Counted from the stretch's first letter, positions 1-7,918 are shown. The stretch: DNA of 12,233 nucleotides from Deltaproteobacteria bacterium UBA4427 (GCA_002390675.1 DGPZ01000148.1:17353-29585), one strand, 5' to 3'. Numbers and translations are program-made. The notes: generated by a model from the sequence alone, not told the origin.

Positions 1-443
1 GACGTGTTGATGATCGAACCTCCGCCACGTTTCAGCATGTGCGGAATTGCGTTCTTGCAGCCGATCATGACACTGCGGGTATTGATCTCCATAGTCCGGT
101 CCCAGACCTCGACGTCGAGGGTGTCGACAGCATCATCGCCTCCGATTGATGAGTTTCCGAGTGCGGCTGCATTGTTGTGCAGCACGTCGAGTCCGCCGAA
201 ACGGCTCACGGTTTCGGTGATTAATTCCAAGAACGCGGACTCCTCGGAAACGTCCGTGCGCATCGAGAATGCGTCGCCTCCTCCGTCTTGGATTTCTTGG
301 ACGACGCTCGCCGCCCCTTTTTCATCAATGTCTCCGATCGCAATCTTGGCGCCCTCAGACGAGAGGCGGATTGCGCTAGCGCGTCCTATGCCCGAGGCGG
401 CTCCCGTAATGATTGCAATTTTGTCTTCGAGTCGGCGTGTCAT
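1..443 (-). CDS. SDR family NAD(P)-dependent oxidoreductase, C-terminus cut by window edge
   Basis: Translation of the minus strand from the ATG at 443-441 gives 147 residues that run off the left edge. Visible classical SDR motifs are the dinucleotide-binding TGAASGIG (residues 13-20), an acidic residue at the end of beta-2 (Asp38 in IGDID, which usually favours NAD over NADP), NNA at 90-92 and the structural Asn121. The sequence stops just after GGSIINT, before the expected catalytic YxxxK, so the catalytic Tyr and Lys cannot be checked. The substrate cannot be inferred from the sequence. Divergent placement next to a CoA-transferase pair suggests oxidation of an alcohol intermediate in the same catabolic route, which is inference. 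An AAAG-type ribosome site lies just upstream of the start. Confidence 0.9.
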   Translation of the reverse strand, partial: MTRRLEDKIAIITGAASGIGRASAIRLSSEGAKIAIGDIDEKGAASVVQEIQDGGGDAFSMRTDVSEESAFLELITETVSRFGGLDVLHNNAAALGNSSIGGDDAVDTLDVEVWDRTMEINTRSVMIGCKNAIPHMLKRGGGSIINT

Positions 444-619
444 AGTGGACTTTCTTTATTTGGTTCGTACCGAGCGGATGGCTGCGGATAAGTGGTGGCA
501 ATTCGGTGGCGAGTGGATGAGATTATGTTCCTTCCCCGGGTAACCGGGTGCAAGGGATGGTCGCGCGTCGTTTAGCGCGCCCGCTCGGCGATTTCGGTCG
601 CCCTACATAGAGGTGCGAT
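444..619. promoter_or_regulatory. Divergent intergenic region with two short hairpins
   Basis: These 176 bases separate the SDR from the CoA-transferase operon and must carry both promoters. Two inverted repeats are visible: CCCGG-GTAA-CCGGG at 535-548, and CGCGC/GCGCG (562-566 with 575-579, 8-base loop). Either could be an operator or a leader hairpin. The ribosome site for the plus-strand gene is AGAGGTG at 609-615, five bases before the ATG. No convincing -35/-10 pair was recognised. Confidence 0.35.
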
Positions 620-1909
620 ATGGCAAACTCATTTAAGCCAACGAAGCCTACGGAGCACGGAAGTGCGTCGCCTAATGGGATGCCACTCAGCACCGTCCGC
701 ATCTGCGACTTTACCGGTCAACTAGCTGGTGCGGGGGCGACGAAGTGGCTCGCAGCTTTTGGCGCGGAAGTGATTCGTATCGAAGATCCGGTGAACCAGG
801 GCGGTTGGGACATCCTTCGTAACATGGCGCCCTTCGTGGACGAACGAACCGGGCCAGACCTAGGCGGCGGTTTCAATAATCACAATGTTGAAAAACGCGG
901 CATCACACTGAATCTCAGAACCGATCGAGGGAAAGAGATTCTCTCGGAGATTGTTAAGCGATCGGATGTGGTGTCTGAAAACTTTGCAGCCGGGGTGCTA
1001 GATAAGTGGGGATTTGGCTGGGATCAGCTACGCGCTCTTCGGGAAGACATAATCTATGTCTCGAATTGCGGTTTCGGACACACGGGTCCTTATGCAAAGT
1101 ACAAGACCTGGGGGCCGATCGTTCAGGCGATGAGCGGGCTGACGTTTACGTCGGGTATGCCGGATGAGGAGCCGGCGGGATGGGGTTATTCGTATATGGA
1201 CCACACGGGTGGCATGTACATGGCGATGGGAATTCTCTTCGCGCTGATACACAAACAGCGCACAGGCGTTGGACAGTGGGTTGATCTTTCGTGTACGGAT
1301 ACCGGGCTCTCGCTGAATGGACCCGCGATTCTGGACTGGACCGTAAACGGACGCCCCAGCCGCCGTGCGGGTCGTCCCGAAGGCAATCGCTCCGCGTCAC
1401 CACCTATGGCCCCTCACGGCATCTACGCCTGCGCTGGAGACGATGATTGGATTTCGATCGCGGTTCGGAGTGATGCGGATTGGGGTGTGTTGTCGGAAGT
1501 GATCGATGTCTCCTGGGCAAAAGATGCGAAGTGGAAGACGCTCGCTGGACGCTTAGCAGACCAAGATGAGTTGGATGAGAAGCTCGGGGCTTGGACGCAG
1601 CATCTGGATAAGTTTGAGTTGCAAACGCGCATAGTTGACGCAGGAGTGCCGAGCGCCGCCGTCCAAAAACCACCCGAGCGAGTCGATCATGACCCGGGAA
1701 CATCGGAATTTGGACTCTGGCCCGAGGTCGATCACGCAAAGATGGGTCGTGTTCGAGTGGATGGCTTACCCGCACATTTTTCTAAAACCGATTGGGTGAT
1801 CGAGCGAGGGGCTCCGTGCATCGGCGAGCATACCGACGAGGTGCTATCGGAGCTGCTTGGCTATGACCCGGACATGATTGCGAAGCTTCATGAGGAAGGA
1901 GTCGTATGA
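620..1909 (+). CDS. Family III CoA-transferase (CaiB/BaiF), catalytic subunit
   Basis: A 429-residue protein of the CaiB/BaiF (formyl-CoA transferase-like) family, which moves CoA between carboxylic acids through an aspartyl-CoA thioester. The N-terminal Rossmann-type part contains WLAAFGAEVIRIEDP (43-57) and the NVEKRGITLNL segment (89-99). The family core GYSYMDHTGGMY followed by RTGVGQWVDLS carries the expected nucleophile, Asp194, at the position equivalent to Asp169 of formyl-CoA:oxalate CoA-transferase. Length is normal for the family. The ATG at 620 has a good ribosome site (AGAGGTG). The stop overlaps the start of the next gene as ATGA, so the two are translationally coupled and probably form a heteromer. 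The acid substrate is not evident, and no oxalyl-CoA decarboxylase is nearby to suggest oxalate. Confidence 0.92.
   Translation: MANSFKPTKPTEHGSASPNGMPLSTVRICDFTGQLAGAGATKWLAAFGAEVIRIEDPVNQGGWDILRNMAPFVDERTGPDLGGGFNNHNVEKRGITLNLRTDRGKEILSEIVKRSDVVSENFAAGVLDKWGFGWDQLRALREDIIYVSNCGFGHTGPYAKYKTWGPIVQAMSGLTFTSGMPDEEPAGWGYSYMDHTGGMYMAMGILFALIHKQRTGVGQWVDLSCTDTGLSLNGPAILDWTVNGRPSRRAGRPEGNRSASPPMAPHGIYACAGDDDWISIAVRSDADWGVLSEVIDVSWAKDAKWKTLAGRLADQDELDEKLGAWTQHLDKFELQTRIVDAGVPSAAVQKPPERVDHDPGTSEFGLWPEVDHAKMGRVRVDGLPAHFSKTDWVIERGAPCIGEHTDEVLSELLGYDPDMIAKLHEEGVV
1892..1900 (+). promoter_or_regulatory. Ribosome binding site inside the upstream gene
   Basis: GAGGAAGGA lies within the last codons of the first CoA-transferase gene, five bases before the ATG at 1906. 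It sets the start of the second subunit and supports coupled translation through the ATGA overlap. Confidence 0.7.
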
Positions 1910-3159
1910 GTGCGCTTCAAGGAACACGCGTCGTCGAAATCGCGAGTGAACGGATCGCTTTTGCCGGTAAGCTGTTAGGCGATATGGGAGCCGACGTCGT
2001 GCTTGTCGAACCCCCCGGTGGCGAACCCAGTCGAGGATATCCGCCTTTTGCTGAAGATCAGCTGGGCCCAGACTCGAGTCTTTATTGGTGGCACTACAAC
2101 ACGAGCAAAAGAAGCGTTGTGCTCGACCTCGAACGCGCGGCTGCGCGAGAGGCCTTCGAGCGACTGATCGAAGGCGCGGATGTCCTGATCGAGTCGGAGT
2201 CTCCCGGCCGTTTGGCGGCACTCGCAATTGACTACGATCGCTTAAGTGAAATCAATCCCGGGCTGGTGCACGTGTCGATGACGCCCTTCGGTCGCGAAAC
2301 ATCTCGCCGCGACGAGCCCGCGACGGACCTCACGATTCTTGCCGGAGGTGGGCCGGCGTGGAGCTGCGGGTACGACGACCATACGATTCCACCGATTAGA
2401 GGTGGCGGAAATCAGGGGTATCAGACCGGCTGTCATTATGCGGTGCTGTCGGCGCTGACGGCGATCTTTCATCATGGCGTGACGGGAGTCGGTCAGTTTG
2501 TAGACGTGAGTATGCACGCCGCTGCAAACGTTACGACCGAGATGGCCTCCTACTTCTACATGATTGCGGGGCAGACGGTCGTGCGACAGACGGGGCGCCA
2601 TGCTCTTCCGATCCTCTCGATGCCGGTGCAGATAGAATGCAAAGATGGTCGTTATGCAACGACTGGCGTGCCTCCTCGTACGCCGAAAGGGTTCGGAGAT
2701 CTCTACGACTGGTTGGCCGAGCTGGATCTCGTGGATCAGCTGCCGGAGGCACTTTTCTTGGACGCTGCGCGACACCGAAAGTCGATTTCATTCGCGGAAA
2801 TCGGCGTTGACGACGAGGTGACAGCGATCTTCGGAGCATCCCGTGATGCCATAACCCTGATCTGTCAGAACTCCACGGCGGATGACTTTTTCAATGGCGC
2901 GCAGAGGCTCGGGATTACAGTCGGGGCCGTGTTATCTCCCGAGGAAGCCTACGAAAATCCACATTTCATCGAACGTGGATTCCAGGTAAAAGTTTCACAT
3001 CCTGAACGAGACGAAGAGATTCGCTATCCGGGTGCACCGTACAAGCTCCCAGCAAGTCCCTGGCAGATCTCACGTCGCGCACCCCAGCTGGGTGAACACG
3101 ACGAAGAGATTTTGGGCGGGCTCGGATACGACGAAGCTGCACGATCGGAACTCTGTTAG
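1906..3159 (+). CDS. Family III CoA-transferase (CaiB/BaiF), probable non-catalytic partner subunit
   Basis: A 417-residue paralogue of the preceding protein. It has the family N-terminus (LLGDMGADVVLVEPP, 23-37), the NTSKRSVVLDL segment (65-75) and the TGVGQFVDVS block (193-202). Aligning back from GVGQ, the residue matching the catalytic Asp194 of its neighbour is Tyr172 (GYQTGCHY), and no Asp lies nearby. It therefore probably cannot form the aspartyl-CoA intermediate and is best read as the structural or regulatory half of a heteromer. Heteromeric family III enzymes such as benzylsuccinate CoA-transferase BbsEF are known; my recollection that only one of its subunits carries the Asp is unchecked. 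The stop TAG at 3157-3159 overlaps the stop of the convergent AlkB-like gene. Confidence 0.9.
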   Translation: MSALQGTRVVEIASERIAFAGKLLGDMGADVVLVEPPGGEPSRGYPPFAEDQLGPDSSLYWWHYNTSKRSVVLDLERAAAREAFERLIEGADVLIESESPGRLAALAIDYDRLSEINPGLVHVSMTPFGRETSRRDEPATDLTILAGGGPAWSCGYDDHTIPPIRGGGNQGYQTGCHYAVLSALTAIFHHGVTGVGQFVDVSMHAAANVTTEMASYFYMIAGQTVVRQTGRHALPILSMPVQIECKDGRYATTGVPPRTPKGFGDLYDWLAELDLVDQLPEALFLDAARHRKSISFAEIGVDDEVTAIFGASRDAITLICQNSTADDFFNGAQRLGITVGAVLSPEEAYENPHFIERGFQVKVSHPERDEEIRYPGAPYKLPASPWQISRRAPQLGEHDEEILGGLGYDEAARSELC

Positions 3160-4130
3160 GTAACAGTGTTGCTCGCTCGTCTAGGAGTACCGCCGGGCAG
3201 TGCGCACAGTTCAAGGAGACGCTTCCCCGATTCGGTCTCTTTTAGGCTGTCGCCCATTGTTCGAATCGTGACGCTGGTTCGTCGCGCGGAAATGTCGCAA
3301 GCCAGGATGCCGTGCTCCCAGGCATAGCGTGCGGGCCCGAATAGAATCGCGAGTGAACCCGTGGGCAGAGGCACGCGTACGCAGCTTGGGTCGATCTTCG
3401 TGGCCTCATGGCGATCAACTTCGCTTCCCGGACGACCCCGAAAAAAAGTAAGGATAGAATCCGATTCGAGGGAAACGTCGAGAATCATCTCGCCATACGC
3501 GAAGGTGTCGTCGAGGTGGAGGTCAAGGTTCGAAGCGCGTTCCGGGGTGTAACGCAGCACAAAAACATCGCTAGGCAGAAATGCTTCGAGCGCGCTTTCG
3601 ACATTCGCATTTTCGGATCCTCGTATTGGCGTTCGGAGTCGTTCTCGCATGCGAACAACTAGATCGTGGGTGTAGTCCGGTAGGCCGGGGAATGCGGCGA
3701 CGCTCATGCGCCGCTTGTTGAAATTGACTTTCGCCCCGTAGTGCTGCTTGTCTTTGCCACTCTGTGAGGAGGTAAACGGGGCCTGGTCGATTGTCGCGAG
3801 GAGGGCGTGTGCCTCGGTTTCGGAGAGAAAATTTTCGATGATGATCAGGCCACGAAATTCGGGACAGGTAGGCGCATTCTGCGTTGCGAGATCGAACGCA
3901 TGGATCGTGGTGCCGTTGGTTACGATGGACTGATCGAGGTCGGTGACGCCCCATGAACTCCTCGGATTCGCAAGGAGCGGAGGCATGGCGACAGGGTCGT
4001 CCATCTTCCGTCGTCGCCGCATATCGGCGTCGAGACATCGATTGCACCAGCGGACGCCGGTACATGCGCATTCTTTGATTATTTTGGCAGGCATGTATGA
4101 AGTGGGCCGCTGTTTTTTGGGGGGCTGCAT
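3156..4130 (-). CDS. ALKBH4-like 2-oxoglutarate/Fe(II)-dependent dioxygenase with N-terminal Cys motif
   Basis: AlkB-superfamily dioxygenase, 324 residues from the ATG at 4130. An N-terminal CxCxGxRxCxxC motif (Cys21, 23, 29, 32; CACTGVRWCNRC) precedes a long linker and the double-stranded beta-helix domain (about 92-310). Visible are SQSGKDKQHYGAKVNF (122-137), the iron ligands HLD (His205, Asp207) in LHLDDTFAYGE, the distal His273 in YAWEH, and the AlkB-type RxxxxxR (Arg284, Arg290). The Cys motif, the KxxYGxKVNF block and HLDD together match eukaryotic ALKBH4 as I know it, rather than E. coli AlkB. ALKBH4 is reported to demethylate actin lysine and possibly DNA adenine; the bacterial substrate is unknown. 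The start is uncertain: 4094 is also possible, and in-frame upstream ATGs at 4193 and 4205 add residues without recognisable similarity; none has a strong ribosome site. Confidence 0.85.
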   Translation of the reverse strand: MQPPKKQRPTSYMPAKIIKECACTGVRWCNRCLDADMRRRRKMDDPVAMPPLLANPRSSWGVTDLDQSIVTNGTTIHAFDLATQNAPTCPEFRGLIIIENFLSETEAHALLATIDQAPFTSSQSGKDKQHYGAKVNFNKRRMSVAAFPGLPDYTHDLVVRMRERLRTPIRGSENANVESALEAFLPSDVFVLRYTPERASNLDLHLDDTFAYGEMILDVSLESDSILTFFRGRPGSEVDRHEATKIDPSCVRVPLPTGSLAILFGPARYAWEHGILACDISARRTSVTIRTMGDSLKETESGKRLLELCALPGGTPRRASNTVT

Positions 4131-4337
4131 GAGAGGGTAGGAATCCCGGCAGAACGCAGGATAGGCAGCAAGAGACCCGCGCACCAACAGCATCGACTCC
4201 CGCATAAGGCGAGGGCGGGGGGAATCACTTCGGACTCGAATTGCTCGCGCTGACCAACGCACAGCCGCAAACGATCGCAGGCTACATAGTCGACCGAGTT
4301 GACTGAGCTGCCCTATGCCTTGATGCAGGCACCTCGT

Positions 4338-5270
4338 TTAGGCGCCGCCGGACCGCACGAAGCGCCTGAAGGCAGACGCACTCCAGTTGTCGTGATCCTC
4401 GCCCCAGCCGCGCTTCCCGTCGTCCCATTGCCATTCGGTCAGACAATTCCACGTCCACAAGTTCGGGTTGAGATGCACGCCGAACTTATTATGAGGCACG
4501 CCTTCCGCTTCTAGCGTGCGACCTAGCTCGTCCTTGCCTGTGATCCGAACGCGGCTTGGGCAGTGGTCCTTTCGTTCGAGAACCTCTCTAGTTCCCTCGA
4601 CGAGTTTCGACCACGTTCCGTCTCGCAGCAGAAATCCGTGGATTCCGACATAGCCAGTCCCGAAATCCGCAGTAATGATGTGCCACGCGTCCTGGTCTGA
4701 CATTGTCGCGTAGGTGTATCCGCCTCGTTCATTAGGTGCGGCCGGATGAAGTGACGGTCCGATCTGGGAACGCGCACCCCACGAGCGGTCACGCATGCCG
4801 AAAGCATCAACTTTGATCGTCTCGCCTTCGATTCGAATTGTGCCTGAATATCGGCCGGGCTGATCGAGATGACTCTCGCCCAGGCGGTTGGGTTCGCAGA
4901 TCGCGTCGTAGGTCAGGTGGATTTCTACTTCTTCGCGATCCGCGTCGACATAATGCAGCTCGTATTTCTCAAGTGGCTTGAGGCATTTGTAGTGCAGTCC
5001 ATTAGCCAGGCGAATGTCCGTGAGTTCCTGGTCCTCGGGAATCGGCAGGTGCCACAAATTTTTGTGGTAGATGCAGTCGTGAAGCTGATGCCCCGAATCG
5101 TCCCAGAGAATGCACGCTCCTGACGTTATGCCCTGGTTGCGACGAAAGAAGGGATAGAGCTGACCGGATAGTTTGCGCTCGGGAACTGCGAACGTAAACC
5201 AACAAGTCTCGGTCCAGAACGGGTCGGCACTGGTCGCCGGATGAAACTGATCGTCGGGATGCATGTCCAT
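4338..5270 (-). CDS. DUF7064/DUF7065-type protein (AttH/CrtC-like lipocalin fold)
   Basis: A 310-residue protein with no signal peptide or membrane segment. The signature is HLDQPGRYSGTIRI (134-147) followed by VDAFGMRDRSWGAR (154-167), then a second beta-rich half rich in Trp and Tyr. I associate the (G)MRDRSWG motif with the two-domain DUF7065/DUF7064 family, distantly related to the AttH/CrtC (hydroxyneurosporene synthase-like) lipocalin fold. No enzymatic reaction is established. Such genes are often seen in lipid or steroid degrading actinobacteria and proteobacteria, which fits the nearby CoA-transferases, but that is inference. The ATG at 5270 is preceded by AGGAGG ten bases upstream; the Met two codons later is an alternative. 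A 207-base gap without a recognised gene separates it from the AlkB-like gene. Confidence 0.75.
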   Translation of the reverse strand: MDMHPDDQFHPATSADPFWTETCWFTFAVPERKLSGQLYPFFRRNQGITSGACILWDDSGHQLHDCIYHKNLWHLPIPEDQELTDIRLANGLHYKCLKPLEKYELHYVDADREEVEIHLTYDAICEPNRLGESHLDQPGRYSGTIRIEGETIKVDAFGMRDRSWGARSQIGPSLHPAAPNERGGYTYATMSDQDAWHIITADFGTGYVGIHGFLLRDGTWSKLVEGTREVLERKDHCPSRVRITGKDELGRTLEAEGVPHNKFGVHLNPNLWTWNCLTEWQWDDGKRGWGEDHDNWSASAFRRFVRSGGA

Positions 5271-5327
5271 GCGCGAAGCGCCTCCTAGCCTTCCATCCTA
5301 ACGCACGAGGTCGCTGTCATCAGTCGC

Positions 5328-5594
5328 CTATTTGAATGAAATAGCGATTCGTAGCCCGGCTTTTTGACAGGACGGCCGTCGACGACCTTCGGGTTGTAGC
5401 GCCACTGTCGGACGGCTTTGATCCGCAGCCGCATCGAAGATATTGGGCGGCTTCGCGGCGATTGCTTGGGCTCGCTGAACCGCGCCTCGGCGGTCGATGG
5501 AGAACTCAACGAGGACTCGTCATTCGGAGCCCTTTGATAGTGCACGAGGCGGATAGAGTGCGGGTAGTCGATTGATGCTGGAGGGCGGGAGTCC
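5328..5594 (-). pseudogene. Degraded TonB C-terminal domain
   Basis: Reading the minus strand directly after the MFS stop, and in the same frame, gives LYPPRALSKGSE, a TGA stop, then RVLVEFSIDRRGAV and PPNIFDAAA. After a one-base frameshift it continues IKAVRQWRYNPKVVDGRPVKKPG. A second frameshift gives RIAISFK and a TAG at 5330-5328. This order (YPxxAL, xVxVxFxID, PPxxFDxAA, AVRxWRYxPKxVDGRPV, terminal xxIxF) is the C-terminal domain of TonB-type energy transducers, which contacts outer-membrane receptors in the periplasm. TGA most simply replaces a Gly GGA codon. The N-terminal membrane anchor and proline-rich spacer are absent. Three lesions in about 270 bases make a sequencing error unlikely. 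It explains most of the 324 bases between the MFS and DUF7064 genes. Confidence 0.8.
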
Positions 5595-7004
5595 CTAGCG
5601 CCGGGATTTCGGATCGGGCATGAAGAGCGCTACGAAGAAGAGCACGCTCGGCAGGAGAGCGAGCAGATGCAGGCCGGTTTCGTAGGATCCGAAGCTCGAT
5701 TTGGCCAAGGCAAGGAGCGCCGGGCCTAGGGCGCTCGCTATGACAAGGACCATCATCATGACGCCTTGAATCGCCCCGAGATGCGTTCGCCCAAAGAAAT
5801 TGGGTAGGGCCGCGACAGTGAGAGGTCCGTAGAAGCCACCAGAAAAGCCCCACCCTGCTAGGCAGAGCACATAGAGTACGGGATTTCCGAGGTGCGGTGC
5901 TAGGCCAAACATGAGCGTCTGGCCGACCATCATGGCCATGATCAAACGTCGCATGGGGAACCGGTCGACCGCGAGTCCCATGATGATGCCGGTTGGGACA
6001 CTGATCAGAGTGACGGGGAGAAATAATCGAAGTGCTTCGGCTTCAGAGAGACCGGACTCGGCTGCGAGATCGACGATATGAAGCGCGATTCCCGTCCCGA
6101 CCAGCGCGTGGTTTGACATGGCTAGAGTGACAAGCCAAAAGGCGGCCGTGCGAATCGCTTCTTTGCGAGTGTAGTCATGGGGATCCGCGGCGTTCGCTAA
6201 GGGTGTTGCCGCGCGAGGCGTCGACGCGGATTTCGGTTCGACGCGTTCCTCAAGCACAATGCTTAACGGGGCTGGGCTCGCCGCGATCCCGTCCATAGGG
6301 AGATCGCATTCTTCTGGACTTTCCCTGAAGAAGAGCCATCCGAAGAATCCCATTCCGAGGCCGATGACGAGAGCCATTTCCTGCCACGCGTCTCGCCAGC
6401 CAGAATGCGCGACCCAACCGGCGAGGAGAAGTGGAGAGCTCGCGAAGGAAACGCTCGCGAAGGGTGCGGAGATGGAAGAGACTAAGCCTCTCTTTTTGTC
6501 GAACCATCGGCCTAATATCGTGCGTGAAACCAGAGTGAGTGCGCCCTGGCCCGTGAAGCGCAGGCCGAGGAACCCGATGATTAAGAGCGCATACGCGGCG
6601 GTGATACGGGATAAGCCTAGCTTCGCGACTTCGTCCGCGAGCCGATCGACTTGGCTGAGGAGCGCCAAGACTATGGCCAGGCCGATTGATGCTGCAACTA
6701 CGAATCGTCGCACGCCGATTCGGTCGAGCTGACTGCCGGCGTAGGGGAGCAGTAGGCCGCTCGCGAGTGTACCCATCAGGTAGGCGTTGCTGAATTGGAC
6801 GCGGGAGAGCCCCGTCGTTTCGAGGAGTGCCTCGGTAAAGACGGACACTCCGATCGTTTGTCCTGGGGCACTCATCACAAGCCCAATCGTCGAAATCGCG
6901 AGGACAACCCAGCCATAGTAGAAAGGCAGCGAAGAGGGCCGGAAGGGGAATTCCGGTCGCCAGAGAAGCGAGGGGCTGCGCTCGGAAGTGTTTGGGCTGG
7001 GCAT
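5595..7004 (-). CDS. MFS transporter, OFA (oxalate/formate antiporter)-like
   Basis: A 12-helix major facilitator of 469 residues from the ATG at 7004. A short charged N-terminus leads into FYYGWVVLAISTIG. The MFS motif-A-like loop GSQLDRIGVRR lies between helices 2 and 3. The long central loop has SPEECDLPMDG and later RKEAIRTAAFWLV, the arrangement typical of OFA/monocarboxylate-type carriers. It probably moves an organic anion across the inner membrane, and the substrate is unknown. The frame also opens at a TTG at 7043 with AAGGAAG abutting it, so a 13-residue longer form is possible; neither start has a well-placed ribosome site. It follows the TauE-like gene by 105 bases on the same strand, and a TonB remnant follows its stop. 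Confidence 0.88.
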   Translation of the reverse strand: MPSPNTSERSPSLLWRPEFPFRPSSLPFYYGWVVLAISTIGLVMSAPGQTIGVSVFTEALLETTGLSRVQFSNAYLMGTLASGLLLPYAGSQLDRIGVRRFVVAASIGLAIVLALLSQVDRLADEVAKLGLSRITAAYALLIIGFLGLRFTGQGALTLVSRTILGRWFDKKRGLVSSISAPFASVSFASSPLLLAGWVAHSGWRDAWQEMALVIGLGMGFFGWLFFRESPEECDLPMDGIAASPAPLSIVLEERVEPKSASTPRAATPLANAADPHDYTRKEAIRTAAFWLVTLAMSNHALVGTGIALHIVDLAAESGLSEAEALRLFLPVTLISVPTGIIMGLAVDRFPMRRLIMAMMVGQTLMFGLAPHLGNPVLYVLCLAGWGFSGGFYGPLTVAALPNFFGRTHLGAIQGVMMMVLVIASALGPALLALAKSSFGSYETGLHLLALLPSVLFFVALFMPDPKSRR

Positions 7005-7109
7005 TGCCCGGATTTCAGCGCAAACGAGGCGCGCGCGCAGCAACTTCCTTCAGCGGAACGCCTAGGTAGAGCGTCAAGCCGAATACCGCGGCCGAACTCG
7101 CGGATAGAA

Positions 7110-7850
7110 CTAGGAGAAGGCGCGCCAGAGGAGCGAAGCGCCCGAGCAGAGCAAGATCATCAAGATGAGCTGCTCGAAGACCGCGGCGTCGAGGCTGTCT
7201 CGTACTCTCTGCCCGATGGGGGCCATGGCCAGCGTCGCGACGAGGGCTACGCCGGTGGCGAGCCATCGATCCGCGCCGAAGGATCCGGTAACGATCAGGA
7301 CGCCGAGCTGCGCGAGTCCGGAAACCAAGAAGAGCGCCGTGAGTGAGAGCACGTAGGCGTTCTTGGAAAGTCGGTACCCGTGAAACCAGAGCGCGACGAT
7401 CGGCCCCGACGCGCCGACCGCGCCGTGGGCGAAGCCCGACGCGAGGCCCACGACGGGGGCCCACTTCTTAGTCGTCTCCGGCGCCAAGGTAAGCTCGGGC
7501 TGTCGCCATTTCTGATAGACGAAGACCAGCACCATGGAGGCCAAGAAAATCAGGAGGGGCCGCTCCGGAGCCTCCACGAGCACGAAGGTTCCCAAAGCGC
7601 CGCCTACGACCGCAGCGAGGGCGAGGATCGGCAGGTCGCGAGTCTCCGCTAAATTCTCGCGCACGCCGAAGCAGAGGATCGCATTCAAGACTGCGTTGGG
7701 GATCGCAATGACCACGACCGCGGCTTCGACGCCGATGAAAAACGTGAGCGCCGGAATGGCGATCAGCGGATAGCCCATACCCGTCACGCTCTTGATAAAA
7801 GAGCCTGCGAGGGAGACAAGCGCAACGATGACGAGGTCGAGCTCGCTCAT
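7110..7850 (-). CDS. TauE/SafE family membrane exporter
   Basis: A 246-residue, almost entirely hydrophobic protein from the ATG at 7850. It shows the two-repeat architecture of the TauE/SafE (sulfite/organosulfonate exporter) family. The N-terminal repeat has LAGSFIKSVTGMGYPLIAIPAL and a second small-residue repeat reads LASGFAHGAVGASGPIVALW. About seven to eight membrane segments can be counted. Length is usual for the family. The frame can be extended to a GTG at 7934, but that codon lies in the groEL downstream hairpin, so it was not chosen. No Shine-Dalgarno sequence is obvious before 7850. The transported anion (sulfite, sulfoacetate or other) cannot be told from sequence. Confidence 0.87.
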   Translation of the reverse strand: MSELDLVIVALVSLAGSFIKSVTGMGYPLIAIPALTFFIGVEAAVVVIAIPNAVLNAILCFGVRENLAETRDLPILALAAVVGGALGTFVLVEAPERPLLIFLASMVLVFVYQKWRQPELTLAPETTKKWAPVVGLASGFAHGAVGASGPIVALWFHGYRLSKNAYVLSLTALFLVSGLAQLGVLIVTGSFGADRWLATGVALVATLAMAPIGQRVRDSLDAAVFEQLILMILLCSGASLLWRAFS

Positions 7851-7918
7851 AGGACGAGGGTAGGGGAAGTGCGCCTCTAAATAACGCTGCCAAAAAAAGT
7901 CACTCCCCAGAACGACAA

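Noticed and set aside
620..3159. Oxalate catabolism (Frc-like transferase with an OFA-like carrier)
   Set aside because: No oxalyl-CoA decarboxylase is present, the transferase is a two-subunit pair with an inactive-looking half, and OFA-like carriers have many substrates.
4131..4337. Small frames in the gap upstream of the AlkB-like gene
   Set aside because: They show no ribosome site or recognisable similarity. The stretch may only hold a promoter, and none is clear.
7015..7464. Frame overlapping the 3' end of the TauE-like gene and ending with a hydrophobic stretch in the TauE-MFS gap
   Set aside because: Most of it is an Arg-rich out-of-frame reading of the exporter gene. The hydrophobic tail alone (about 7015-7110) has no start or ribosome site, and the exporter is complete without it.
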